A stretch of DNA of 64,000 bases. Origin: Arcuatula senhousia (lineage: Eukaryota > Mollusca > Bivalvia > Mytilida > Mytilidae). Location: NCBI GenBank assembly GCA_963971305.1, contig OZ020305.1:48775080-48839079 (forward strand), read 5' to 3'. This document shows, in pieces, positions 20,374-31,045 of this stretch (the stretch's first letter is position 1; every line of letters begins with the position of its first letter). A program made the position numbers and the translations under genes. Below the pieces are notes generated by a model, which was not told the DNA's origin, searched no databases, and worked only from the letters and a program-made list of their open reading frames with translations.

Positions 20374-20966
20374 GGTCTAAACTGGACGGCTCTCTGGAGA
20401 AATTTTGGATTTCTTACTTCTTTTTGATCTTTTTCCCTCTTCTTGTGTTCTCTTAGAAGCTTTTCTGTTGCGTTTTTTTGGTGGTTTCATCGTCGGATGC
20501 AGATGGATTTGAGAAAATGCACGACCAGTTCTTAAACATGTCGATTTCGCAAGGGCTGAAGAAGTGCACGACGGGAATGCGTTTTTAAGGATTTGTTAAA
20601 ATTCGAAGTTTAAGTCCCGGGCACGCCATGAAAAAACAAATTCTGCAACATTTCAGCTTTCATTAAATTTGTTTATCCTAAGATGATTAACTTAATTATT
20701 TGTGCAAATTATAAATATTTGTAACATTCTGAAAAAGGAGCGAAATATTTGTGACAACGTTCGACGGGGACTAAATAACATCATTTGGCTTCACGTAATC
20801 AGTGACATCATTTCCCGGTTCGCGCTTCAGCAGACAGTAAACAAACAAAAGTGACCAACCTTATTTCTGCCAGGTTTGGAAGATTTTCTGTAGACCAATA
20901 TATCTAATTCAAAGTATTGGCTTAAGAAAATTAATATAAATACCCGAGATAAAAACCTGGTGGAAA

Positions 20967-21028
20967 ATGACGACTGGTTTCAAAGCAGGACACATGTACA
21001 AGATTCATTATTTCCATGGTCAGCTCAG
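20967..21028 (+). other. possible first coding exon in E2
   Basis: An ATG opens MTTGFKAGHMYKIHYFHGQL followed by CAG|GTAAGA, a strong splice donor. In E1 the same region has lost both the frame and the donor (GATTAG). No downstream exon was found in the window. It may be a relic of a host gene's 5' region carried by the repeat. Confidence 0.3.
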
Positions 21029-21489
21029 GTAAGACAATCTTTTTAACTATTCAGTGTTGTAGAGTTTAACTTTAATGTTTTATTGTTAATGTCTTAAACA
21101 TCGTCATTAACTGGTTGAATAACAAATGAACAATCACAGATCACGATGATTGACAGCGCACCTGTTTACAATGAATATTCTCGTGAGAACTTGGCGAGAT
21201 CTTTTCATCTCTTTGACAACGAGTGTTTCCTTGAAAAATAAATTTAGAGAGTTAAGTTTTGAATTTCCATCCGTATTCTCCTGCATTTTTTAAAAAGAAA
21301 TTTAACTACGGTTATTAAATATGTCGATTTAAAAAAATTATTCCCCATTGAAATTCGCGGATAGTGCGCTTGCGCGCACTCGACACATCCGGTTAGAAAA
21401 AAAAATTACATTACTTTTTGAAGTTTTTACATATGTGGGACTGCGTCCCATATGATGTTGCTAGGGCGTAAAACCAACACACCCACTCA

Positions 21490-22010
21490 CCCGTCCGGTG
21501 AGGGGAACGGTGGTTAATAGGCCCGCCGCAAAACCTAGCACATAGTTACACGCGACTAAGGGTCTTAGGATTTTGACTTTGGGTTAGTGCTTCGCCAACA
21601 GAGTGACCAATTGTGTACCTAAGGTGGCTAGATAGGGTGGCCCTCGTCGGGTATATATAACAGAAAGCCTGATTGCTTGGACCAACGTGAACACGCTTCC
21701 AAGTAAAAGATCCCTTTGTGGACCGCCAAGAAGTGTACCACATAACCCGACCTTACCTTACCCACCTCTCCTCTGTGGTCTTCAATATTTACTGTTCTAG
21801 CTTAATCATTATCCCTATTATGTCTTCATAACCGTTTTGCGTTGTGTGTTGCTACCGGTCCCTAAGATCGCAATGGAAGAGGGAGATTTGGCGCGCCATA
21901 AAACCTGGTTTAACCCACCATTTCATTTGAAATGCCTGTACCAAGTCAGGACCATTGCGATCTATAACTATATTACAAGGGAGTAAAACACCAACTAACT
22001 CACTCATATC
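21490..22010 (+). repeat. family A retroposon with small insertions
   Basis: It runs from GGTTAATAGGCCCGCCGC through CGACTAAGGGTCTTAGGATT, GTACCTAAGGTGGCTAGATAGGG and TCCCTTTGTGGACCGCCAAG. The family 3' end (GGGAGTAAAACACCAACTAACTCACTC) appears at ~21982, after a ~100-bp MITE at 21867-21966. Confidence 0.6.
21867..21966. mobile_element. 100-bp MITE, perfect 12-bp inverted ends
   Basis: The ends are AGATCGCAATGG and CCATTGCGATCT. The interior has TAAAACCTGGTTTAACCCACC and GCCTGTACCAAGTCAGGA. It is the same family as 1978-2077. Confidence 0.6.
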
Positions 22011-22426
22011 TTAGTCTATGTGGCTGGTCGTCGCTGATGGGTTTGTCAAAAACGTTTTGTGTTATGCATTGGGATTTTATAATGTGCTCTTTATAATCTA
22101 CTTACCCTGGCCTTTCAATGTTTAACTTGTTCCTCTCTGACGAGCTCTTATTTGATAGAAAAAAACGTTCATCAGTCCCATGGGACGTTATTGTAGTTTC
22201 TTGTGTTTTTTTATTTGTTTCGTTTTTTTAGGGGGTCGGGGTGTTTAGACTTGCCACAATATGTGTAGAGAACGAATGAAATTAGATTATAATAATATGA
22301 TTGAAAATTCAAATTAGATAATTTTAATTTTTATAACTGTTATGACAAAATTTTTGTCAAAACATTATTAATCTTTCTTCACCATTTCATAGTCTTCAGA
22401 GTAACTTCCATTTAGATCAATCAACT

Positions 22427-22518
22427 TTAGTTAATTCCTGGTCCACCATTACCAAGTCCTCCAATCATCCCACCTCCCGGACCACTTCCAAATAGTAAAA
22501 AGGCGCCGAATATCAGTT
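22427..22518 (-). CDS. secreted peptide gene 1, terminal coding exon
   Basis: The exon follows a consensus acceptor (ATTTTCAG, AG at 22520-22519) and completes a split codon in phase 1. It encodes LIFGAFLLFGSGPGGG, MIGGLGNGGPGIN and a TAA stop (22429-22427). A hydrophobic segment is followed by a Gly-rich tail. The equivalent exons of gene 2 (34755-34661 and 36939-36803) show the same layout (LFIAAFVLLGPRIGGG) and acceptor context. Joined to the exon at 25164-25035 it predicts a 73-residue precursor. No canonical AATAAA is obvious within ~200 bp downstream. Function unknown; an antimicrobial, signalling or structural peptide are all possible. Confidence 0.72.
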
Positions 22519-22627
22519 CTGAAAATACAAAGTTGTATGTTTTAATAAATGTCTATTGCAAATTTGATAGTGTGCGAAAGACCGATAGTAACATCAGTTC
22601 TTTTACATTTCTTGATTGTAGCTACAA

Positions 22628-22735
22628 ATTTCTTAGTTCAAAGTTGACATTTCTTACTTCCAATTTGACATTTCTGACTTCCAATTTGACATTTCTTACT
22701 TCCAAGTTGACATCTCTTAATTCCAAGTTCCACTA
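22628..22735 (+). repeat. minisatellite, ~20-bp units
   Basis: Five units of the type TTACTTCCAATTTGACATTTC. It lies in the intron of secreted peptide gene 1, just upstream of the terminal exon. Confidence 0.7.
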
Positions 22736-25034
22736 TGTAATGCATGAATTGGCTTTCATTAAAACACATTGAAAAGCGTTGTTTTTACCAAAACGGTCAT
22801 ACCCTTGTAAGAGGTCATCTGACAACCTATATTTTATTGAGACTTTTGTACAGGTTTTGATTTCAACATCTATCAGATTGGTTTTATCATTAGGCGTCAA
22901 GATTAAGCCTTCAAATGTGACTTTTACCCTATGCAATGACAGTTTTTTCAGTAAATTTAAAGATCCGAAAAATTATTTTGTATAGGAAAATTTGTAAACC
23001 TGACTGGTTTGGTTGAATTTGACTTAGTGGTTAAGATTCAGAGAAGAAGATTTTTGGAAAATTACACGACGGATAACAGACGCAAACCGATGGCAACTTA
23101 ATGAAGTTATGGCCAGGTCAGCCAGAAAGGACATGTGTTCGTAGCTTGCTGCGTTGCAACTGGTTCAAGATTATAGCACAAAAGTGCAAATGACTTATAG
23201 CTAACATTCACAAATAGCTTTAGGTTCGAAGGAATCCGTAAGGAAATATATATATTTATGTGTGTAATACGCCGTAGATGTCCCAAATGTTGTGAGGTCG
23301 ATCCTCGCTGAGGGCACCCAAAAAATCAAAATCTGTTTGTCAGATGATTTTCAGGGTTGAAATTACAGTGACATTGTTTGATTATATGCTAGACATTCAT
23401 ATAATTGGTTGTTAGTAACCTGAAGGTTTGGAAAGTGTTATTAGTATATGTATTATTATTATTTGATCTACTTTACTACTAAAAAACAGCAAGCTGGTTG
23501 GTAACCAAATTGGGCCAAAATATAGGACAAACTGAAAGAAGAGCAAAAGATGGTAAATGTTAATTATTTAAAACTGCCAAATTTTTCAAAGTTTTCTTAA
23601 AGTGTTTTAAGCCACAAACATAACGAGGGAAAAAGTAAACTGCGACGAACCTATTTGACCTAATTTTTTAAAAACGTACAGGAGAGAATAAGAAAATGTT
23701 GACATATTAAGGAAGATTTTTTAAAAAAAATTTTCCCTTACAATGTCGTATATATTTTAGGAATGACATTAATAGTTGGTCATTTTATACGGGTATAGAA
23801 TGAGTAGGGTCGTTTTACGCTTAATAAACCGCGAAGCGCTTTATGTAGAGCGTAAAACGACCCTACCTATTAATATCCCTATAAAATGACCAACTATTAA
23901 AGTAATTCCTTACAATTTAATTCGTAAGATTTATATTAACTATCGAATATTCAACAACAAAAAATCATAGGGACTTATTTCGAAAATGCCGTGGCGGATG
24001 AAGATGTTAGTGACGTCATGCATAAGACCAAACCATATTATACAAAATAGCATGGGTTGGTTCAACCAATCAAATTGAGCGTTACAAATCAAGTTAAATT
24101 ATTTATGATTTTCGCTTGATTAAAATAAAGATGTATTAAATAACATAAGTTAGCATTACGGACATCCGTGCAGAAGTATCTTAGTAATTCCATATGTTTA
24201 AAGGACATACTTCTTGACACAGAGCAATTTGTATAATTGAGAGCTGTACAAATATAAGCCTTGATAATGATTCATAAAATAAATAAGGACGGTCAGGAAC
24301 TAAACTTGCTTAGCTTCTGGTATCCCTTTACAACTCACAATAAACAGTTGATTAAAGATTACTTCAACTATACAAAGAGAACATATGCCAATAAAAGGAG
24401 CAAAAACCACAAAAAAAATCGACGTTGAGAACCTGTCTTGTGAATTCGAACATTCACTGTCATTTCTATACATGTTTAAGAAAGTGGTTCTACATTAAGG
24501 TGTTTAGTATCGACATAACCTGTACATGAATATAAGAATTTACAGAGCTATGATATATGTAAGTTATCATCGAAGACGTAACCCACGTGTTAAGCTAAAG
24601 GTATACTGTAACTATATTCCGTTTTATAGACTGGATGATAGCAATCTCTCGGCGTGATAGGTTTCTATTTTCTTGTTTCGTGCTAAAGAGCTAAGCATCA
24701 ATTGCCAGTGGTAACAGAGAAATTGACTGGAAAAACATTTATTCAATGACCCGCGTTTGCCGGTTAAAAAAACAAAAAATCACAGAGAGCGACAGGAAGT
24801 TGAAGACTATATGCCGTTTTCAAGACAAAATAAGTTTTTTCTCTTGTTAGTTAGAAAGTTATAATAATGTTATTATTTTTTAATTTCAATAATTGAATGA
24901 ATTATTCAACCAAACGAACTAAGTTGCTGTTTGAATAAATATAATAAATGATAGCACTAAAAACAAAAGTCTCGTAAAAGATTCCATGCATAATTTTGTA
25001 TTGTGTGTTTCTCTTATTAAATTTAGGTACTTAC
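22736..25034 (-). other. main intron of secreted peptide gene 1
   Basis: AT-rich. Apart from the minisatellite and a hairpin MITE at 23759-23910 I see no further exon, although a short internal exon cannot be excluded. Confidence 0.5.
23759..23910. mobile_element. hairpin MITE, 152 bp
   Basis: The outer arms are AGGAATGACATTAATAGTTGG and the inverse CCAACTATTAAAGTAATTCCT. The inner arms are GTAGGGTCGTTTTACGC and GCGTAAAACGACCCTAC around GAAGCGCTTT. It is nearly a perfect foldback. Confidence 0.65.
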
Positions 25035-25183
25035 TGTAAGGAATGTCATCATTTGGAATATACCGATATCGTCTGAGTCCGTAAGCATAGTTATAGGACG
25101 GCTGTGACAGTATTGTAGCGATCAGGTTACATGCCACTAACAGGAAAAGTAGCTTCTGTATCATACCGGACCTATATGGATGC
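25035..25183 (-). CDS. secreted peptide gene 1, signal-peptide exon
   Basis: The acceptor TTAACTACAG (AG at 25185-25184) opens a 19-nt untranslated part. ATG is at 25164-25162 and the donor ACA|GTAAGT at 25035|25034. The 43 codons plus one base encode a signal peptide (MIQKLLFLLVACNLIATILS, cleavage probably near SQ) and a mature start rich in Tyr and Arg: PSYNYAYGLRRYRYIPNDD, IPY. Reading a longer start upstream (MIPFNYRHPY...) is wrong because it crosses the splice acceptor. The matching exon of gene 2 (43748-43616) has the same untranslated block (CCATAT), the same phase 1 donor and the pattern Y-Y-P....PY. That conservation is the main evidence that both are genes. The leader exon is at ~28300-28228. 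Confidence 0.78.
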
Positions 25184-25347
25184 CTGTAGTTAAATGGAAT
25201 CATTTACTTGTATATTCAAATGTTTTTATTGGTCTAAATAAAGTCAACATAAAGCTGTCAGTAACAGCAAGTGTTCTAAAGAGAGCTCCTTTACCGTTCT
25301 TTCGTTTGTTCTTGTTGTATTTTGTCTAAGGTTCTGACTAGTTGAAA

Positions 25348-25433
25348 GCACAAAAACTAAACACACAATAAAAATCAAATCGATCTAAATTCATTTGATC
25401 GATTTGATTTTCATTGTGTGTTTAGCTTTGTGC
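25348..25433. repeat. 86-bp hairpin
   Basis: GCACAAAAACTAAACACACA and AATCAAATCGATC form inverted arms with GATCGATTTGATT and TGTGTGTTTAGCTTTGTGC. It sits ~165 bp upstream of the signal-peptide exon, inside the first intron of gene 1, and looks like a small MITE. Confidence 0.65.
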
Positions 25434-25439
25434 GTTGTC

Positions 25440-25820
25440 TATGAATGTTGATAGGGGGAAGGTTTGGCCCAAAACAACTAGTTTAACCCCGCCTCATATT
25501 ATATGTGCCTGTCCTAAGCCAGGAATCTTTGACAAAGCTTTCGTTTGTACTTGTCTTTTTGGTGTTTTCTGTTCCTTGTTTAAGAAGGGAGTCTATTTGT
25601 GACTACTTCAGGACTGGATTTGAATTATATGCATTTTATTTAGACCATGGGCCAATTGCAGAATCGCAAGCAGCGCCTACTGGTTTCGTTGAAAGCTGCT
25701 GGCGGTCATTTTGGTTTTTCTGAATTGCCGCTTGATTGTGGGCTGTATCGCGTACACTTATTCCACATCTCGTTATTTTCTATATCACTATATATTCTTT
25801 CTTTTACATTCACATGCTAT

Positions 25821-25853
<33 letters not shown>

Positions 25854-25860
25854 CTTGCTA
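25440..25860 (+). repeat. mollusc-type dispersed repeat with (GTTA)n tail
   Basis: The left block is TAGTTTAACCCCGCCTCATA and GTGCCTGTCCTAAGCCAGGA, which I recall as very common in mytilid DNA. A block ending TCGCGTACACTTATTCCACATCTC follows (related to 19880-20060), then about eight GTTA units at 25821-25853. The tail fits a LINE-mobilised retroposon. Confidence 0.55.
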
Positions 25861-26514
25861 GCTATAGTCAAATATATTGCTTTACACACATGCACTGTGA
25901 CATCGACTATGTTAGTGAAATGAATTTGAAAAGCTGAATAAAACATGTCGAAATTTGTACTAGATGCCGGGACTAGATGCTCTAAAAACCCGAGACACCT
26001 TAATCACCTTGAAGGCCATCAGCCTGAAGGGCGACATACATTTGTAGGACAAGGTTCCTACAGCATATGGTATACTATTTTCGACGTGTAATGCATATAT
26101 GTGTGGCATTTGTGATGTCTAGGGGCTTATAAGAAATACATATTTACTAGAATTTTATGACACATGTTATAACCCTTTCCTTGAAAAAGTCATTTACACC
26201 CTTCATCTTTTATGAAAATTCGGTTTAAATTTCATTAAGTTTACCAAAATTCAACAAGAACAGATTCTAGGTCGGTCGCCCGTTAAGTGGGAAAAACTAA
26301 GTCGGCTCGTTTAACAGGAAGTAGATGAGTGACAGATCTAAAAACGCATCCCATCATATGGGACCCCTGCCTGAATCTGAATACCAAATATCGAAAGCCT
26401 ACGATTAATAATTGCTGAGCAAACTGTTACCAAAAATAGTGTGACGGACGGACGGACGCCCGGTATTTCTATGTCCCCGCTCTGCGTAAGATGATATAGA
26501 TAAAAACTAGTAAA
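25861..26514. other. intronic, no gene seen
   Basis: AT-rich. A degraded CATCCCATCATATGGGAC block at ~26348 and a GTGACGGACGGACGGACGCC block at ~26440 mark an old repeat end. Confidence 0.45.
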
Positions 26515-27975
26515 CTACCGGTGCAAGTGCCGGGTGGCGGTTGAATAGGACAGGCCTGTCATATAAAATTATATACTGAATGCAAGGGGGGTTTCACGTT
26601 ATTATGCGGAAAACCTCATCGCTAGCTCTAGTGGTGCAACGTGTTGAGAAAAATGTCGTTTTCCTCGCACATTGATAAAACAAACTACAGGCCGTTAAAA
26701 GAGTACAATTTGTGTTGGACCCGTCCGATCTCCTGCATGACGCTACATTGTCCGATCCTACCATACCTTCTTTTTCAAGTGGCAGTAAAATTTCTTATTC
26801 CGGATTGGCCTTATGCACTCATTTCCTATATGTATACTTCACCATCATTATACCCCGCTCGTACGAGAGGGGGGCTATATTTCAATCACCTTGTCCTTCT
26901 GTCTGTCCGGTACAATTTCTTGGCTTCTACTTCAGGGATTGTTTTCAAATTGGTAAACAGCTTCAGTATGATCAGAATTTTACCGTCCTTCTCTAACCGG
27001 GTCAGTTGGTCATCTGTTTTCCAAGCCGACTTTGACTATTAAAGGGTCAAAAATGGGAAAATTTTTGTAATAGTTTTCCCGACTTCTACTGAAGGATTGT
27101 TGTCAAATTATTTAGTACATGGCTTGTGCATGACAAGTTTACCGTGCCTCCTCTTTTCAAGTCGGCCGGTCATCAATTTCCTGTTTTGAATTTTTTAAAG
27201 GTCAAAAATGATTTTTTTTTCAAAACAGATTTCCTTGCTTCTACGTTAAGAGCTTGAATTCAAATTTGGGTACAACTTCAGAATTAGTTGTACTGTGCCT
27301 CGTCTTGTCAGGTCAGTCGGTCATCTATTTTCTTTTTCCCGAGCCGACTAAGACGTTTAATGGGTCAAAAATTGGTAATTTTCTCGGTTTCTACTAGACT
27401 TGTTACAAGTCCCTTTCTAATCATAATTAATTTCTACTTTCAAAATTATATTAAAGGGCCATTTAGTTTCAAAGGGAAATGAGAGATGTTGTGGTTCTCC
27501 CCCAACAATCAGGAGATATTTCTTATCAGTGGAATATACTAGTAATATCTTAACTAGAAAATGATTAATTAAACATATTACTAAGAGAGGGACTTGTAGC
27601 AAGTCTAGGCTTCTACTAAAGGGATTTATTTCAACTAAACTCCCCTGTTCAGTTCAGTTAGCCATCGACTACCTGTTTTCTGAACCGACTTAGACTTTTT
27701 TTAGTGTCAAGATGGGAATTTTTTCGAAACAAATTCAACGGTTTCTACTTGAAGAGCTTTTATTCAAATTTGGTACACAGCTTTACCATGATGACTTTTA
27801 CTGTACCTCTCCTTTCCAGGACAGTCGGTCATCTCCTTTTTGCGTTTTTCTAATGGAAGAGTGGGTATATAAGCACGACTGTGCAATCTTTTGTTTCATA
27901 TACCCCCTTTCATGTTCATTCTACTAATATAGCTAAGATCACGCTATACCCGGGAGTTAGGCAATAACTAACTAT
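26515..27975 (+). repeat. family A retroposon split by a 1-kb insertion
   Basis: The 5' part (26515-26867: GTGCAAGTGCCGGGTGGCGG, GTGGTGCAACGTGTTGAG, TTTTTCAAGTGGCAGTAAAAT) stops at CACCATCATTATA. The family 3' part (TTTCATGTTCATTC, then CGGGAGTTAGGCAATAACTAACT) resumes at 27906. The intervening 26868-27905 is foreign. Confidence 0.6.
26868..27905 (+). repeat. inserted repeat of ~170-190-bp modules
   Basis: Diverged tandem modules are recognisable by TTCTACT..AGG.TTG.TTTCAAATT, GTACC..CCT..TCTTT and GGTCAGTCGGTCATC..TTTTC, at ~26920, 27075, 27235, 27610 and 27740. It begins CCCCGCTCGTACGAGAGGGG. It lies in the first intron of secreted peptide gene 1. Confidence 0.55.
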
Positions 27976-28227
27976 AACCAATCAATATAAATCAATCAAA
28001 GAATTAATCTTAAAATAGCCAATTATACAATCAAATTGTACATGTACATTTATGAATGAAAGCGGTGTTAGCTACGTATTTTATTAAAAAAATCTAAATG
28101 TTAGAAAAAAAATATAAAGTATAAAAGGTTAAATACACCTTAATGACAAATGTTCAATATCTTGACTCCAAAACAGAAACTCGACAATGTGATGAAAATA
28201 TACATGGTAATCCTGTTAAATTCTTAC

Positions 28228-28300
28228 CTATACATGTATCTTCAGCTGTTCCATCCATATGGCGATAAATCAACGATGGTCATCTTCGACAAGTTGACTG
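28228..28300 (-). other. secreted peptide gene 1, 5' leader exon and promoter region
   Basis: The donor CATGTATAG|GTAAGAA (exon end 28228) and the blocks AGATGACCAT (28286 region) and CATATGGAT match the leader exon of gene 2 in order and spacing (46890-46841). A shared upstream block CAAGTTTT.CCC and a weak TATA-like ATATAA near 28323-28328 lie further up. The start of transcription is not determined. A transposon begins only ~150 bp upstream (28454). Confidence 0.55.
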
Positions 28301-29214
28301 CAGGGTAAAACTTGTTAAAGCGTTATATCGTTTTATGGTACTTGGACATGAAAAGTTAGACCTTATAGTGGCATGATGGTAAGAATTCGTGAATGTTTTT
28401 ATTCGCAAATATCTACAGGTGATTACAAGAACACAAGAACAAGAAGGAAAATGTCAATCTATATAACCCGCTATACGAGAATATTATTTTTTACCGGTAC
28501 GGACACTTTTTTTTACCGAGAAATTTTGATTGCGCAGACGATAAAACATAAAAATAGTCGTTTTTGAAAGAAAACAAGCATTAATATACCATTAAATGGT
28601 ACATTTGAGGTATCGTACTTTTACCTCTTTTACGAATCGAGTTTTTTTTAAAATCTAACTTTGTCAATACAGTGCTTAACAACAATAAAGGTCATCGTGT
28701 TTTTTTTCATTTGCCAGGATAAAATACGTCTAAAACAGGAATGTTTTCATAAAAATTTAAGTGAAATCGAAACATAATTCTGATTTTAACATAAAACATC
28801 CACTTGTCTTACACAGTAGTGTTTAATTAGTTGAAATATTATTTTGACTGTTACTTTTTTTACCGTGTACATTAATCGGTTGTTACTTTATTTTACCGTA
28901 GACGCTACTTTTTTTTACCCTCAGTGTTATTTTTTTTACCGATACTTTTGAAAAACTGGGAACACGACTAGGGTGATTTCTCGCATTTTTTATTAATGAA
29001 AAGTCCATTCTTTTAGCTATTATACAAAAACATGTGACAAATATCTAAAATATAACCTGTTTCAGTTCTTTTTTTTTATCGTATACGATATTGTATTGTA
29101 TACGATGATTTCAGAACGTTATTTTCGTTGTCCAGCATCATTTGCTTGGAACGATAAAATTGACTTTTGACAGTGATGTTGGATAGAAACCTAAACTACA
29201 ATTGTTCGTTAGAA

Positions 29215-29505
29215 TCTGTCCTTTATTTTTCAATCCTGGCATGAATCGAAGAAACTTTCCTTTAAAAAGTTGTGCACCGGTTCTCTAAAAACGTTTAACA
29301 ATACTGCTGTATCTCATACAACTTGAATTTTCTGTGGAAAACCAGGCTACTACGTCCATAAATAGCCTATATGCTATTTTATCAAGTGGTAGTGATTTGT
29401 TGGCCAAACATTTGAATAGCAGTAACCAATGACCTAGTTGATCTTGTTCCCCGATGTAAGCAATAACCAAAGGAAGCAAGGCAAAATTGTAAATGCAAAA
29501 GACTT
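29215..29505 (-). pseudogene. unidentified transposon protein segment
   Basis: The minus frame reads FCIYNFALLPLVIAYIGEQ, then DQLGHWLLLFKCLANKSLP, LDKIAYRLFMDVVAWFS, SSCMRYSSIVKRF, a TAG stop (near 29286), then RTGAQLFKGKFLRFMPGLK. The stop sits where a Trp codon (TGG to TAG) would keep the frame. The tract is hydrophobic-helical with a conserved look, downstream of the zinc-finger ORF on the same strand. I do not recognise the domain. It may be part of a transposase or an accessory protein. Confidence 0.5.
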
Positions 29506-29541
29506 TTCATTCTCATTCAAATCCTTAATGTCAAAAGTTAT

Positions 29542-29902
29542 TTAATCTTTTTCACTATCATTTTCAGCAGTCTGCATTTTAATATTATCGTCTTTAGACT
29601 TATCATCATTGTCAAGTTCAACTTTTTTGACCTGTGAAGGTAGTTCCAGAACTTCGTCTAGATCTTCAACTGACAAAGTAAGATTGTCATCATGTGCAAG
29701 TATTGTTCTCCCTGTGTCAAGCTCATTTTTTGGTATAACTGGAAAAGTTATCCGTTTATAACTCTTACATGTGTCTTCATCAAATTTTCTTTTTTGTATT
29801 GAATGTAATTGGATGATCGGGATGTTTTACTGTAGCGTGGCTAACAATGTCTACAAAAGTACTGGTCTTAAATGTACAATAGCTGCATTTAAATTCAGTC
29901 AT
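29542..29902 (-). pseudogene. transposon zinc-finger protein, one frameshift
   Basis: The ATG at 29902 follows a splice acceptor (TTTTTGTATTTCAG, ending ~29920). Translation starts MTEFKCSYCTFKTSTFVDI with SHATVKHPDHP: a C2H2-type finger (CxxC, then H...H). At an A-rich run near 29787 the frame shifts by one. In the shifted frame it continues FDEDTCKSYKRITFPVIP, then an acidic tail (VEDLDEVLELPSQVKK; ENDSEKD) to a TAA at 29542. A basic KKRKFDED-type motif at the shift would suit a nuclear protein. Likely a DNA-binding accessory protein of the transposon at 28454-30636. Confidence 0.55.
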
Positions 29903-30771
29903 GGTCGTCTAATCAAAACACATCTGAAATACAAAAACCAAAATATTTTAAAATGATGTAGGTAAGGTCAGTTAACTTCAAAAAGCATGTAGATATTTTT
30001 TTCCATAATTTTATTTTATATTTTCCCCAAATATTTATAATTGATAAAACAAATAGTTACATCTGTTACCGGTATCGGTTGAAAAAAGTAGCAGTATCGG
30101 TTAAAAAAGTAGCAGTACCGGTAAAAAAAAGTAGCGAATATCGGGAATAAAAGTAGCAACTGTTCAAAGTTTACGGTAAAACAAAGTAGCACTCACGGTA
30201 AAATTTTACAGCGTTACCGGAAAAAAAAGTAGCATCGGATTGGTAAATGGTTTAATTTATCGTGTTAAAAGTATTATACAGGTAAACTGACACATTGAAT
30301 GGTTTAAATGTACATTTGGTTGATGAATTGACGCATTTTTGTTTTTATTTGTAATACAACATTGATTAAATTTAACATGTGCAACTGAATTGGTTCAACT
30401 TGAATCATATTTTTCTGTCTGTCAGTAATTACTGCATTGCATGCACATTACATTTATATATTAATTCCTCGCCTTAAACGACCAAAATATCACAAACTTA
30501 CGTTCTCTCTTTTGATGGTGCCCTTCAGGATGTAAACATCGTCGTAAATTTCCCATAATGCATCTTATTCTCGGTAAAAAAAAGTGTCTGTACCGGTAAA
30601 AAATACCATTCTCGTATAGCGGGTTATATAGATTGAATGTACATCGAACCGAACTCATTTAAATTCCAACAATACAAATTAAAGACAACACGTTTTGCGA
30701 ATTGAAATGACGAAGTATACTTGAAGTTTGTTCAAAGTAGCAATAATGAACCAAATCTAATAATATTCAAA

Positions 30772-31045
30772 CAAGAGGCTCCCATATGCCCGAATCGCTT
30801 GCCTGATCTTCAAGCTATATACGAGTCTCTTCCATAAGCTTTTACCCGATAAGGGGTCATCTGAAAATTTTAACCAAATGAAGACTTTAGTACCGCTTAA
30901 TGTACCGAAGGTTTAAGCAAGCTACATGTTTTCTCTATCTCCAACCCTTTTCATACTTTGGGCCAAAAACATGAAAAACGTTATTTTTACATTCAAAAGA
31001 CCAAAACTCTTATAAGAGGGTCAGACTTCCAGGTGAGCTAAAAAG
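30772..31045 (+). repeat. family D repeat, short copy
   Basis: The start ACAAGAGGCTCCCA..TGCCCGAATCGC and end CAGGTGAGCTAAAAAGG are the family D termini. The interior is deleted relative to the copies at 38881 and 45206. Confidence 0.6.

Larger units (their letters stand above)
19695..21450. repeat. inverted-terminus unit E2 (longer tandem copy)
   Basis: It has the same ends as E1 (TGGGACGCAG...CTGCGTCCCA). The extra interior, ~19776-20700, holds a mollusc-type short repeat (19880-20060) and a minus-strand tract of coding character. Whether E1 is a deletion derivative of E2 or E2 gained sequence cannot be decided here. Confidence 0.6.
28454..30636 (-). mobile_element. 2.2-kb DNA transposon with zinc-finger ORF
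   Basis: Inverted ends TCAATCTATATAACCCGC and its reverse complement extend ~60 bp, through CTATACGAGAAT and TACCGGTAC.GACACTTTTTTT. A possible 3-bp target duplication ATG lies at 28451-28453 and 30637-30639. Subterminal repeats of GTTACTTTTTTTTACCG type cluster at 28850-28960 and, inverted, at 30070-30240, as expected for transposase binding regions. The interior carries two minus-strand coding tracts, each damaged once. Confidence 0.72.

Noticed and set aside
24919..25203. 94-codon unspliced ORF starting MIPFNYRHPY
   Set aside because: It crosses a consensus splice acceptor and donor. The signal-peptide exon inside it is the supported reading, by comparison with the paralogue at 43.7 kb.
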